Shown piece after piece: positions 1 to 8,182 of a DNA stretch of 64,000 nucleotides; the stretch's first letter is position 1; the number at the start of each line of letters is the position of its first letter. The notes beneath the pieces were generated by a model. It did not search any database. It saw only the letters and a program-made list of their open reading frames with translations, and was not told the origin of the DNA. This stretch comes from Pseudohaliea sp964438205 (GTDB lineage Bacteria; Pseudomonadota; Gammaproteobacteria; Pseudomonadales; Halieaceae), in assembly GCA_964438205.1 (NCBI GenBank), contig CAYTJQ010000009.1, positions 14,618 to 78,617 on the forward strand. The letters are read 5' to 3'. Position numbers and translations under genes: made by a program.

Positions 1-2
1 TG

Positions 3-167
3 AAGTTCGCCGACATGGAATTGATCGGTATTCCCCACCGCATCGTGATTGGCGACAAGTCCCTCGCCGACGGCCAGTTCGAGTACAAGGGCCGCCGGGA
101 CGAAACGGCCGAGCGCATCGACCGTGACCAGGCCCTCGCCTTCCTGCGCGCCCGGCTGGCGGGCTGA
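3..167 (+). CDS. proS: Proline--tRNA ligase, C-terminal fragment
   Basis: This is the last 54 codons of a gene that enters from the left edge. The fragment contains ELIGIPHRIVIGD followed by a short linker and EYKGRRDE. That is the end of the C-terminal anticodon-binding domain of bacterial prolyl-tRNA synthetase, where the segment around IGIPHR is highly conserved. The enzyme charges tRNA-Pro in the cytoplasm. The catalytic and editing domains lie outside the window. The stop codon at 165-167 lies inside the likely 5' end of the next gene, suggesting close coupling. Confidence 0.85.
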   Translation, partial: KFADMELIGIPHRIVIGDKSLADGQFEYKGRRDETAERIDRDQALAFLRARLAG

Positions 168-765
168 GGCGCGGCGGCGCCTCGCGCTGCTACTGGTTGC
201 CCCGCTGCTGGCGGCCCTGGCGGCCGGCGTCCCCGCCGCGCCGCTGCCCGAAGGTGAGGAGCGCGCGGCCCTGCGCGCCTTCCTCGAGCGCACCATCAAC
301 GAGAGCGACAGCTTCCAGGACCGCTACGCGGCGGAAGTCTGGCTCGTGGACATGGCGACGCGCCTCGTGCCCTTTGTCCGCGACCCCGCCCGGCGCCTGG
401 CACTCCTGCGCCAGGTGCATGCGGCGGCCACGCAGAGCGGTCTTGCGCCGGAACTGGTCCTCGCCGTGATCGAGGTGGAGAGCAGCTTCGACCGCTTCGC
501 CGTTTCCCGCGCCGGGGCCCAGGGGCTCATGCAGGTGATGCCCTTCTGGAAAGGCGAGATCGGTCGCCCCGGCGACAACCTCACGCAAAACCGCACCAAC
601 CTCGCCTACGGCTGCCGCATTCTCCAGTTCTATCTCGAGCGCGAGAACGGCGACCTGCGCCGCGCCCTGGCCGCCTACAACGGCTCCAGCGGCAGCCGTC
701 GCTACCCGGACCGCGTTGAGGCGGCCTGGCGTGAACGCTGGCGCACCGCACCGCTGCCGTGGTGA
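124..765 (+). CDS. Periplasmic lytic transglycosylase, SLT (GH23) domain
   Basis: The predicted product cleaves peptidoglycan glycan strands non-hydrolytically. A hydrophobic, alanine-rich signal segment (LALLLVAPLLAALAAG) near the N-terminus indicates export. The C-terminal half carries the GH23 lysozyme-like fold: VIEVESSFD with the presumed catalytic Glu, then AGAQGLMQVMP, NLAYGCRIL and ALAAYNGSSG. The start is uncertain. No ATG lies just before the signal peptide, so I use an in-frame GTG at 124, which overlaps the end of proS by 44 bp. An upstream ATG at 49 would overlap even more. At about 210 residues it is a small SLT enzyme, and the exact subfamily cannot be named. Confidence 0.75.
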   Translation: MTRPSPSCAPGWRAEARRRLALLLVAPLLAALAAGVPAAPLPEGEERAALRAFLERTINESDSFQDRYAAEVWLVDMATRLVPFVRDPARRLALLRQVHAAATQSGLAPELVLAVIEVESSFDRFAVSRAGAQGLMQVMPFWKGEIGRPGDNLTQNRTNLAYGCRILQFYLERENGDLRRALAAYNGSSGSRRYPDRVEAAWRERWRTAPLPW

Positions 766-786
766 CCCTGCGCCTCCCGGCGCCGG

Positions 787-815
787 TTGACAGGCCGGCA
801 GGGCCTGCCCAAACT
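787..815 (+). promoter_or_regulatory. Putative sigma70 promoter with internal palindrome, upstream of the LuxR gene
   Basis: A perfect -35 hexamer TTGACA (787-792) is followed by a 17-nt spacer and CAAACT (810-815) as a weak -10. The spacer contains the perfect 6-1-6 inverted repeat GGCAGGGCCTGCC (797-809), placed where a bound regulator would block RNA polymerase. The LuxR-type gene starts 33 nt downstream of the -10. Confidence 0.45.
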
Positions 816-847
816 GCCGCGAACCACCTGGGGGTACCGGTCGACGC

Positions 848-1693
848 ATGATCGATCTTTCCGAGCTGGGCCAGTGGCACCTGGATCTCGCACGCGTCGT
901 TGACGACCTGGGCAGCGACAGCTTCTTCCCGTCCCTCGTGGCCGCCGTGCGCAACCAGGTCTCCATCGCCTACCCCCAGTTCTGGCTCTACCACCGCGAA
1001 CTTCCGCCCCGGGTGCTCTACCACGAAATACCGGCACACGCCGTGCATGCGCAGATCGACCAGTACCTCGAGGGGCCCTACCGGGAAGACCCCTTCTTCC
1101 GCGCCTCGATGGACCGGCCGAAATCGTCGCTCTACCGGCTGTCCCGGCTCACCGCGGGCAAGCTCGAGGAATCGGCCTACTACCGCGACTACTATGCCGA
1201 GACCGGCACGGTGGACGAGGCTGTCTACCTGGCGCGCCTTCCCGACGGCGACGTCATCAACCTGAGCATGATGCGGCTGCCGAAGCAGGGCGCCTTCAGC
1301 GACGAGGAGCACCAGCGCATGTACCTGTTCGCCGAACCGGTCGCCGCGCTGCTGCGCGCCCACACCCGGCTCGGCGACTTCGCGGTGAAAAACCTCATCC
1401 AGCCCGGCATCGACCACCAGGTCGAGCTCGCCTTCAACACCTTCGGCGCCTCGGTGCTGTCCCCCCGGGAGAAGGACGTACTCGAACTGATGCTGCGCGG
1501 CTACAGCACCGAGGTCTCCGCGCAGCGCCTGAGCATCGCGCGGGAGACGCTGCGGCGGCACCGCAAGAACATCTACAAGAAGCTGGACGTGAGCTCGCAG
1601 ACCGATCTGTTTGCGCTGTTCATCAACAGCATGTCCTGCCTGGCGGAAGCCGCCGGCGAGGACCCGTTGCAGGTGTACATGGGGACCGCGTAA
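848..1693 (+). CDS. LuxR-type HTH transcriptional regulator
   Basis: The 281-residue protein has an unassigned N-terminal region of about 200 residues and a C-terminal LuxR/GerE helix-turn-helix. The HTH begins at LSPREKDVLELMLRG (about residue 204) and continues through the recognition-helix region ETLRRHRKNIYKKLDV. There is no receiver Asp pattern at the N-terminus, so it is not an obvious NarL-type response regulator. I cannot identify an autoinducer-binding domain with confidence. The gene lies 83 bp upstream of a co-directional glutamine-synthetase-family gene, suggesting that it controls that enzyme. Its own promoter region contains a palindrome compatible with autoregulation. Ligand and targets are unknown. 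Confidence 0.8.
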   Translation: MIDLSELGQWHLDLARVVDDLGSDSFFPSLVAAVRNQVSIAYPQFWLYHRELPPRVLYHEIPAHAVHAQIDQYLEGPYREDPFFRASMDRPKSSLYRLSRLTAGKLEESAYYRDYYAETGTVDEAVYLARLPDGDVINLSMMRLPKQGAFSDEEHQRMYLFAEPVAALLRAHTRLGDFAVKNLIQPGIDHQVELAFNTFGASVLSPREKDVLELMLRGYSTEVSAQRLSIARETLRRHRKNIYKKLDVSSQTDLFALFINSMSCLAEAAGEDPLQVYMGTA

Positions 1694-1776
1694 GGGGTGT
1701 CGCTACCCAAAGCGGGGCATTGAGGTGGCAAGGCCGCTGCCCGACATTGCACACTGATTGAAGCTGGCTCTCGACC

Positions 1777-3123
1777 ATGGCGATTGAAGTCGACTGGTTC
1801 CTTCGCGCGCACCCGGAAATCACGATGGTGGAGGCGCTCCTGCCCGACGCCAACGGCATTCTCCGGGGCAAGTGGGTACCGCGCAGCAAGCTGGCGAAGA
1901 TCTACCAGGGAGACCTCAAGTTTCCCAAGACCGCCCTCAGCCTGGACATCTGGGGCCGCGACGTGGAGGAACTCGTCTTTGCCACCGGCGACGAGGATGG
2001 CGTCTGCAGGCCTATCGAGGGCTCCCTCCTGCCGGCGCCCTGGTCCCCCGGCGCCAAGCAAGGGCAGGTGATGCTCTCCCTGTTCGAGGCGGACGGCAGC
2101 CCCTACCTCGGCGATCCGCGGCAGGTACTCAAGCAGGTCGTGGCCCGCTACCGGGAGCGCGGCTGGCGCCCGGTGGTGGCAGCGGAACTCGAGTTCAGCC
2201 TGGTCGAGTGGGACGGCCGCGGCCCCACGCATGCCGGCGCCAACCCGGCGAGCCGGGAACCGGTCACCGGCAACCTCTACGGGCTGGACGTGCTGCACCG
2301 GCACCAGGCCATGCTCGAGGAAATGCAGCGCGCCTGCGAGATCCAGGACCTGCCCTTCGACGGCGTGGTGAAGGAGTCGGCCCCGTCACAGTACGAGTTC
2401 AACATGCAGCACGTGGACAGCCCCGTGCTGGCTGCCCGGCAGATCCTGATGATGAAGCGTCTCATCAAGGGTATCGCCGAGCGCCACGGACTGGTGGCGA
2501 GCTTCATGCCCAAGCCCTTCCAGGGGGAGGCAGGCAACGGCCTGCATGTGCACTGCAGCGTCCTCAACCGGGAGGGACGGAACGTCTTCGACAACGGCGG
2601 CGAAAGCGGCACGCCGGAGCTCCGGCACGCCATTGCCGGCTGCCTGCGCTACATGCCCGACTCGTTCCTGCTTTTCGCGCCGAGCTTCAACGGCTACCGG
2701 CGTTTCCAGAAGGGCAGCCATGCGCCCACCTACCCCGGCTGGGGTTATGAAAACCGCACCGTGGCACTGCGTGTCCCGGCAGGCAGCCCCGCCGCGCGGC
2801 GCATCGAGCACCGCGTCGCCGGCGCGGACGCCAATCCGTACCTGGTACTCGCCGTGATCCTCGCCGCGGCGCTGGAAGGTATCGAGCAGCGGCTGGAACC
2901 ACCGGAGCCGATCACCGGCGACGGCTACAGCCGCGAGGGCGAGGAGCAGCTGCCGATCTTCATGCAGGATGCGCTGCGCACCTTCAGCGATTCCGACTTC
3001 ATCCGGCGCGCCCTGGGCAGGACGATGCAGCACACCTTCGCGCTCACCAAGGACCAGGAGATCACGGAGTTCCTGCGCCACATCACCACCATGGAGTACC
3101 AGACCTACCTGCAGCGGCTCTGA
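1777..3123 (+). CDS. Glutamine synthetase family protein (gamma-glutamylpolyamine-synthetase-like)
   Basis: The 448-residue protein has the glutamine-synthetase fold: an N-terminal beta-grasp region with LPDANGILRGKW (residues 22-33), and a catalytic domain with AELEF (136-140), KESAPSQYEFN, GNGLHVHCSV (254-262), NGYRRF, YENRTVALRVP and RRIEHRVAGADANPYL. These are the metal, ATP and glutamate-binding signatures. It is shorter than GlnA and lacks the adenylylation-site region of nitrogen-assimilatory GS. It fits the PuuA/GlnA3-like group, which ligates glutamate to amines such as putrescine, but no other puu genes are nearby, so the acceptor is unknown. The upstream LuxR-type gene is its probable regulator. 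Confidence 0.85.
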   Translation: MAIEVDWFLRAHPEITMVEALLPDANGILRGKWVPRSKLAKIYQGDLKFPKTALSLDIWGRDVEELVFATGDEDGVCRPIEGSLLPAPWSPGAKQGQVMLSLFEADGSPYLGDPRQVLKQVVARYRERGWRPVVAAELEFSLVEWDGRGPTHAGANPASREPVTGNLYGLDVLHRHQAMLEEMQRACEIQDLPFDGVVKESAPSQYEFNMQHVDSPVLAARQILMMKRLIKGIAERHGLVASFMPKPFQGEAGNGLHVHCSVLNREGRNVFDNGGESGTPELRHAIAGCLRYMPDSFLLFAPSFNGYRRFQKGSHAPTYPGWGYENRTVALRVPAGSPAARRIEHRVAGADANPYLVLAVILAAALEGIEQRLEPPEPITGDGYSREGEEQLPIFMQDALRTFSDSDFIRRALGRTMQHTFALTKDQEITEFLRHITTMEYQTYLQRL

Positions 3124-3250
3124 CGCGGCAAAGGCCGCCCCCCGCGCACCGCCCGCAGCGCGCTCCCAGGAAGGCGCGGCGGGCGCCACGGACAGACAGC
3201 CGCGGCGCAAGCGGTTATCATTGGCGGGTCACGTTCCTGGTTGGTATCCC

Positions 3251-4429
3251 ATGTCCCGAGCAGCACCCAAGCCCGCCCTCATCCCGATCAACGCCGTCAT
3301 CTTCCTGGGCTTCCCCCTCGCCGCCCTGGTTCTCGTCCCCTGGTGGGGCCTGAGCCACGGCTTCACGGTGGCCCAGTGGGCCTGGGCCGTGGTCTTCCTG
3401 TACCTGAACGGTCTCGCCATCACCGGCGGCTATCACCGGCTCTGGTCCCACAAGGCCTACCAGGCACACTGGGTCCTGCGCCTGTGGTTCGCGCTCTGGG
3501 GCGCGGGCGCCCTGCAGAACAGCATCCTGGTCTGGGCCTCGGACCACCGCCGGCACCACCGCCATGTCGATGACAACGAGCGCGATCCCTACTCCGCCGG
3601 CCGCGGCCTCTGGTTCAGCCACATGGGCTGGATGCTGCGCGCATACGACACCAATGCGGAGGACTTCAGCAATGTCCCGGACCTCGCGCGCGACCCGATC
3701 GTGGCCTGGCAGCACCGTCACTACGTGGCGCTGACCACGGCAATGAACCTGGGCCTGCCGCTGCTCCTCGGCTGGTTCCTCGGTGACATCATCGGCACGG
3801 TGCTGCTCGTGGGCCTCGCCCGGCTGGTGGTGAACCACCACGTGACCTTCTTCATCAACTCCCTCGCGCACTTCTGGGGCACGCGCCCCTACACCGAGAG
3901 CAACAGCGCCCGGGACAACGCCTTCCTCGCCTTCCTCACCTACGGCGAGGGCTATCACAACTTCCACCACATCTTCCAGAACGACTACCGCAACGGCATC
4001 CGCTGGTACCAGTGGGACCCGACCAAGTGGATGATCGCGCTCTGCGCCCGCGTGGGCCTCGCCTCGGACCTCACGCGCGTGCCGGCTTTTCGCATCCGTC
4101 GCGCCCTCCTCGACACCCAGTTCGAGCGCGCCCGGCGCTCCCTGTCGCGGCACCGCGCGGGCGAGCCGCTGCTCGAGAAGCTGGAGCGGGAGTACCAGCT
4201 GTTCACCGATGCCGTGAACCAGTGGAAAGAACTCCAGTCGGAGCGCTACGAGCGCCGCGTGCACGCCATCGAGGACGCCATCGGCGAGCATCGGGCTGCC
4301 CTGCAGCACAAGTGGGAGCGCGCCGCCCTGCGCACCCGGCTGCGTGAACTCGAGTTCTCCCTGAAGATGCAGCAGAAGCGCCTGGGCCTGCTCATGGCCC
4401 AGGTGCCGGCCATGGCGGCGCAAGGCTAG
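3251..4429 (+). CDS. Acyl-CoA/acyl-lipid delta-9-type fatty acid desaturase
   Basis: This membrane diiron desaturase introduces a double bond into fatty acyl chains. All three histidine boxes are present: HRLWSH (residues 62-67), HRRHH (99-103) and HNFHH (236-240). Several hydrophobic membrane segments lie between residues 12 and 200. The start ATG at 3251 was chosen because the hydrophobic core begins about 12 residues later. Residues after about 285 form a roughly 100-residue charged extension, rich in Glu, Arg and Leu, that should form a coiled coil; simple bacterial desaturases lack it. The glutathione peroxidase gene follows after 18 bp, so they may be co-transcribed, linking unsaturated lipid synthesis with peroxide defence. 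Confidence 0.88.
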   Translation: MSRAAPKPALIPINAVIFLGFPLAALVLVPWWGLSHGFTVAQWAWAVVFLYLNGLAITGGYHRLWSHKAYQAHWVLRLWFALWGAGALQNSILVWASDHRRHHRHVDDNERDPYSAGRGLWFSHMGWMLRAYDTNAEDFSNVPDLARDPIVAWQHRHYVALTTAMNLGLPLLLGWFLGDIIGTVLLVGLARLVVNHHVTFFINSLAHFWGTRPYTESNSARDNAFLAFLTYGEGYHNFHHIFQNDYRNGIRWYQWDPTKWMIALCARVGLASDLTRVPAFRIRRALLDTQFERARRSLSRHRAGEPLLEKLEREYQLFTDAVNQWKELQSERYERRVHAIEDAIGEHRAALQHKWERAALRTRLRELEFSLKMQQKRLGLLMAQVPAMAAQG

Positions 4430-4447
4430 ACCGACCCGGAGGCTCCC

Positions 4448-4930
4448 ATGAGCGAAACCGTCTACGACTTCACCTGCGCCGACGCGACCGGCAAGCCCGT
4501 GGACCTCGGCGACTACCGGGGCAAGGTGCTGCTGATCGTCAACACGGCCTCGAAGTGCGGCTTCACCCCGCAGTTCGCGGGGCTGGAGGCGCTCTACGAG
4601 GATCTCTCGGCGCGGGACTTCGCCATCCTCGGCTTCCCCTGCAACCAGTTCGGCGGCCAGGACCCGGGGAGCAACGACGAGATCGTCGAGTTCTGCCAGC
4701 TGAACTACGGCGTCAGCTTCCCCATGTTCGGCAAGATCGCCGTCAACGGCGCCGACACGGACCCGCTCTTCGCCCACCTGAAGGCCGAGGCCCCGGGCGC
4801 CCTCGGCAGCAAGCGCATCAAGTGGAACTTCACCAAGTTCCTCGTCGACCGCGACGGCAGGGTGGTCAAGCGCTATGCGCCCACCACGAAGCCCGAGGAA
4901 CTGCGCCGGGACATCGAGGCGCTTCTCTAG
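4448..4930 (+). CDS. Glutathione peroxidase family (thiol peroxidase)
   Basis: The 160-residue protein reduces hydroperoxides with glutathione or thioredoxin. It has the family signatures NTASKCGFTPQ with the peroxidatic Cys37, GFPCNQFGGQ with Gln67 of the catalytic tetrad, and KWNFTKFLVD with Trp126 and Asn127. Cys65 in FPCNQF is typical of the thioredoxin-using bacterial group, and Cys rather than selenocysteine is used. It follows the desaturase by 18 bp, so it probably protects the unsaturated lipids made by that enzyme. The next genes are on the opposite strand, making the 3' end convergent. Confidence 0.9.
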   Translation: MSETVYDFTCADATGKPVDLGDYRGKVLLIVNTASKCGFTPQFAGLEALYEDLSARDFAILGFPCNQFGGQDPGSNDEIVEFCQLNYGVSFPMFGKIAVNGADTDPLFAHLKAEAPGALGSKRIKWNFTKFLVDRDGRVVKRYAPTTKPEELRRDIEALL

Positions 4931-4959
4931 AACCTGCCTGCGCGCACCGGGTCGGGACG

Positions 4960-6438
4960 CTAGCCCGCCGCCCCAGTGCGGCGGCCGCGCAGGTGCGCCG
5001 GCACCAGGGCGCGCTCGAGCAGCTCGAACAGCAGTTCCACGGTCAGGGCAAGCAGCGCCGCCGGAATGGCCCCGGCGAGAATCAGGCGCTGGTCATTGAG
5101 CGTCAGCCCCGTGATGATCGGCTCACCGAGCCCGCCCGCGCCGACAAAGGCGGCGAGGGTCGCGGTGCCCACGCTCACCACCGCCGCCGTCTTCACCCCG
5201 GCCAGTACCGCCGGCGCCGCCAGCGGCAGCTGCACCCGCAGCAACCGCTGCCGCCGGGTCAGGCCGATGCCGTCGGCAACCTCCAGCAGCACCGGGTCGA
5301 TGCTCAGCAGCCCGCTGAGTGTATTGCGCGCCACGGGTAACAGGGAGTAGAGAAACAGGGCGCCGATCGCCGTTCCCATACCCAGCCCGAGCAGCGGGAT
5401 CAGCAGCGCGAGCAGGGCCAGCGCCGGGATGGTCTGTACGAGGCCGGTGGCGTAGAGAAAGACCCGGGCGGCGAGCGGACGCCCGGCCAGCAGCAACGCC
5501 CCGGGGATGGCGACCAGGCAGCCGGCCGCCAGGGCGAGGCCCGTCAGGCGCAGGTGCTCCAGGGTGCGGGCGAGCACCCGGCTCATCAGGGTGGACGGTG
5601 CGGGGGTGGCGCTGTCCGCCGCCAGGCCCTCGGCGTCCAGGAATGCCGCCGCCACGGCTGCCGGGCTCTCGCCCCCGGCACTCACCCGGTAGTTGAGGCC
5701 GCGCATCGTCGCTGCATCGATCCGCCCCGACAGGCGGGCCAGCGCGCTGCGCGCGGCGGCCGGCAGGTCCTTTCGCACCAGCAGCGCCGCCTCGTAGCGG
5801 GGAAAGAAGCCGCGGTCGTCCTCGAGCAGGACGAGGTCGTGGACCGAGAGTTCGCCGTCCGTGGTGTAGGCATCGGTGCCGTCCAGCTCGCCGGCGGCCA
5901 CGGCCCGGTAGGCCAGCGCATGCTCAAGGCCCCGGGGCCGTTGCGGCAGGCCGTAGTGGCGCGCGAGCGCTTCCCAGCCATCGCCGCGGCGCAGGAACTC
6001 GTGGCTGAAGCCCAGGCGCAGCGCCGGCCGTCCCGCGAGCTGCGAGATCTGCTCGAGGCCGCCGGCCTCAGCGAGCCGGCCGGCGATGGCGATCGCATAG
6101 CTGTTGTCGAAACCGAGACCGGGGAGCAGCTCGAAGCCTTCAGCTGCCAGCCGCTCGCGAAGCGCAGCAGCGCTGAGCGACGGCGCCTTGAGCACAGCCC
6201 GGGCGAGCGTACCGGTGTAGGCCGGGTAGAGGTCGATGTCACCGGCGCCGAGGGCCTGCCAGGCGATGAGCGAGCCGCCGAGGCCGTGTGCGCGCTCGAC
6301 CGCATAGCCCTCGCGCTCGAGGAGCTGCGCGGCGATCTCCGCCAGCACGTGGCTCTCGGCGAAACGCTTCGAGCCCACGGTGAGCGCGGGCGCCGCGGTG
6401 CTCCACAGGAGAAGCAGCAGCGCGAGGACACGGATCAC
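4960..6438 (-). CDS. ABC transporter substrate-binding/permease fusion, osmoprotectant (OpuC/EgtU) type
   Basis: The 492-residue fusion starts with a signal segment (VLALLLLLWSTAAPA), followed by a substrate-binding domain of the glycine-betaine/OpuAC type: TVGSKRFAESHVLAEI, DIDLYPAYTGTLA and DAYTTDGEL. From about residue 295 a permease domain follows, with several membrane spans and a coupling-loop region (EVADGIGLTRRQRLLRVQLP). The gene starts with GTG overlapping the stop of the ATPase gene. It is the last gene of the egtB-egtD-ATPase-fusion operon. Known EgtU ergothioneine transporters are also permease/SBP fusions, so ergothioneine is the inferred cargo; betaine or another quaternary amine is the alternative. 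Here the SBP precedes the permease, the reverse of the EgtU order I know. Confidence 0.85.
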   Translation of the reverse strand: MIRVLALLLLLWSTAAPALTVGSKRFAESHVLAEIAAQLLEREGYAVERAHGLGGSLIAWQALGAGDIDLYPAYTGTLARAVLKAPSLSAAALRERLAAEGFELLPGLGFDNSYAIAIAGRLAEAGGLEQISQLAGRPALRLGFSHEFLRRGDGWEALARHYGLPQRPRGLEHALAYRAVAAGELDGTDAYTTDGELSVHDLVLLEDDRGFFPRYEAALLVRKDLPAAARSALARLSGRIDAATMRGLNYRVSAGGESPAAVAAAFLDAEGLAADSATPAPSTLMSRVLARTLEHLRLTGLALAAGCLVAIPGALLLAGRPLAARVFLYATGLVQTIPALALLALLIPLLGLGMGTAIGALFLYSLLPVARNTLSGLLSIDPVLLEVADGIGLTRRQRLLRVQLPLAAPAVLAGVKTAAVVSVGTATLAAFVGAGGLGEPIITGLTLNDQRLILAGAIPAALLALTVELLFELLERALVPAHLRGRRTGAAG

Positions 6439-7211
6439 GGCGTGTCTTCGCCCATGAGTGCGAGCAACAGGGCCTCCGCATCGCCGTCCCCCTGCCGCGC
6501 CCGCAGCGCGTCCCGGTCGTACACCCGGGGGCTGCCGGCCCCGCCGAGGATCACCACCTCCTCGGCCAGGCGCAGCGCCTCGGCCATGTCGTGGGTCACC
6601 AGGACCGTGGTCACGGGCTCGTGTGCCTGCAGGGCGAGAAGCCGCTGGTGGATATCCCGGCGGGTGAGCGGGTCGACGGCGGCGAAGGGCTCGTCGAGGA
6701 GGAGCAGGCCCGGGTGCAGGAACAGCGCCCGGCACAGGCCGACGCGCTGCTGCTGGCCGCCGCTCAGCTCGTGGGGCAGGCGCTCGAGCGCGGCGCCGGG
6801 CAGGTCGACCAGCGCGCGCAGCGTTTCCAGCCGCTCTGCCAGCGCCGATGTGCGCCAGCCTTCGAGCCGCGCCACCAGCGTGATGTTCTCCCGCGCCGTG
6901 AGATGGGGAAAGAGCCCCGCCTGCTGTACTGCGTAGCCGATGCGCCGGCGCAGGGCCACCGGGTCCCGCGCGGGCAGCACCTCTCCGAGGACGCGCACCG
7001 TGCCGGCGTCCGCGGCGAGGAGACCGTTGCAGAGGCGCAGCAGCGTGGACTTGCCGCAGCCGGAGCGGCCCACGACGGCGGTGATGCGCCCGCGGGCGAA
7101 GGCGAGGTCGATGCCCTCGAGCACCGCCTGCGGGCCCCAGCCCTTGCGCACGCCCTCGAGGACGATCGCGGGGTCGGACGCTGCCCCGGCGGCCAAGCGC
7201 TTCAGGCGCAC
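6435..7211 (-). CDS. ABC transporter ATP-binding protein, osmoprotectant/ergothioneine type
   Basis: The 258-residue nucleotide-binding subunit has a Walker A motif (GRSGCGKST), Q-loop (VQQAGLFPHL), ABC signature (LSGGQQQRVGLCRAL), Walker B (LLLLDEPFAAVDP) and H-loop (LVTHDMAEA). It belongs to the OpuCA/ProV-like group. It lacks the long C-terminal CBS-domain pair found in many glycine-betaine ATPases, so no ionic-strength sensor is evident. The GTG start overlaps the end of egtD by 10 bp, and its stop overlaps the GTG of the SBP/permease fusion. The overlaps imply that ATPase and permease are made with the ergothioneine enzymes. Confidence 0.9.
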   Translation of the reverse strand: MRLKRLAAGAASDPAIVLEGVRKGWGPQAVLEGIDLAFARGRITAVVGRSGCGKSTLLRLCNGLLAADAGTVRVLGEVLPARDPVALRRRIGYAVQQAGLFPHLTARENITLVARLEGWRTSALAERLETLRALVDLPGAALERLPHELSGGQQQRVGLCRALFLHPGLLLLDEPFAAVDPLTRRDIHQRLLALQAHEPVTTVLVTHDMAEALRLAEEVVILGGAGSPRVYDRDALRARQGDGDAEALLLALMGEDTP

Positions 7212-8182
7212 TCCAGGTAGTGCACGCTGAACAGGTGCCCGGGATCCACCCAGTGCTCGCGCACCGCGAGCCCCGCCTCGGCGGCAAGCCCGGCAAAGCC
7301 ATCCACCGTGTACTTGTAGGAGTTCTCCGTGTGCAGGGTCTCGCCGGCGGCGAAATGGATCGACTCCCCGTCGCAGCGCACGGCCTGCTCGCGCTCGCTG
7401 ACCAGGTGCATCTCGATGCGCTGGCGCCGGGGATCGTAGAAGGCCCGGTGGCTGAAGGCATCGCTGTCGAAGTCCGCCTCGAGAAGCCGGTTCAGGCTGT
7501 TCAGCATGTTGAGGTTGAAGGCGGCGGTGACCCCGGCGCTGTCGTTGTAGGCGCGCTCGAGCACGGCCGGATCCTTGTGCAGGTCGACACCCACCAGGGC
7601 GCCGCCGTCCTCGCCGAGCCAGCCGGCGAGGCGGCGCAGGAAATCCCGGGCGGCCGCTGGCTCGAGGTTGCCGATGGTCGAACCGGGGTAGAACACGAGG
7701 CGCCGTCCCGATGGCAGGTAGTCGTCGAGTTCCGGGGCCGCGTTGAAATCGGCGCAGATGGCGCGCACGGGAAGCCAGGGGAAGGCGTCCCCGAGGGCCT
7801 GCGCCGCGTCGCGCAGGAACGCCGCGGAAATGTCGACGGGCACGTAGGCCGCCGGGCGCAGCGCATCGAGGAGCAGCTGGACCTTCTCGCAGTTGCCGCT
7901 GCCCGGCTCGATGAGCACGGCGCGGGTGCCGCAGCTGACGGCGATGGCCCGGGCCTCCCGGCGCAGGATCGCCGTCTCCGTGCGCGTCGGGTAGTACTCG
8001 GGCAGGCGGGTGATGGCCTCGAACAGCCGCGAGCCCCGGGCGTCGTAGAAATGCTTCGGGTCTACGCGCTTCTGCGCCGCACGCAGACCGGCCAGGGCCT
8101 CGCTGCGGCTGTCGCCGACGGTGGGGTGGAGGTCGTGAAACGCGACGTTCCCCGGCGCGGGGTTGCCGCCGCCCTCAGCCAT
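7202..8182 (-). CDS. egtD: L-histidine N-alpha-methyltransferase (ergothioneine biosynthesis)
   Basis: EgtD trimethylates the alpha-amino group of histidine with S-adenosylmethionine to give hercynine, the first step of ergothioneine synthesis. The 326-residue product matches the usual length. It carries the N-terminal histidine-binding portion (DPKHFYDARGSRLFEAITRL, EYYPTRTE) and the SAM-binding core (LIEPGSGNCEKVQLLL), with VFYPGSTIGNLEP and the C-terminal FSHRAFYDPRRQRIEMHL. The ATG at 8182 overlaps the stop of egtB by 8 bp. The pairing with egtB and the absence of egtA, egtC or egtE nearby fit the simplified two-gene arrangement common in proteobacteria. Confidence 0.93.
   Translation of the reverse strand: MAEGGGNPAPGNVAFHDLHPTVGDSRSEALAGLRAAQKRVDPKHFYDARGSRLFEAITRLPEYYPTRTETAILRREARAIAVSCGTRAVLIEPGSGNCEKVQLLLDALRPAAYVPVDISAAFLRDAAQALGDAFPWLPVRAICADFNAAPELDDYLPSGRRLVFYPGSTIGNLEPAAARDFLRRLAGWLGEDGGALVGVDLHKDPAVLERAYNDSAGVTAAFNLNMLNSLNRLLEADFDSDAFSHRAFYDPRRQRIEMHLVSEREQAVRCDGESIHFAAGETLHTENSYKYTVDGFAGLAAEAGLAVREHWVDPGHLFSVHYLECA

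Noticed and set aside
581..1561. 326-residue minus-strand frame antisense to the LuxR gene
   Set aside because: It is a shadow of the LuxR coding frame, with no recognisable motif and no ribosome-binding site.
3218..4777. 519-residue open frame on the minus strand opposite the desaturase and peroxidase genes
   Set aside because: It lies antisense to two genes with clear motifs, has low-complexity Val/Gly/Glu-rich composition from GC-biased codons and shows no domain pattern.
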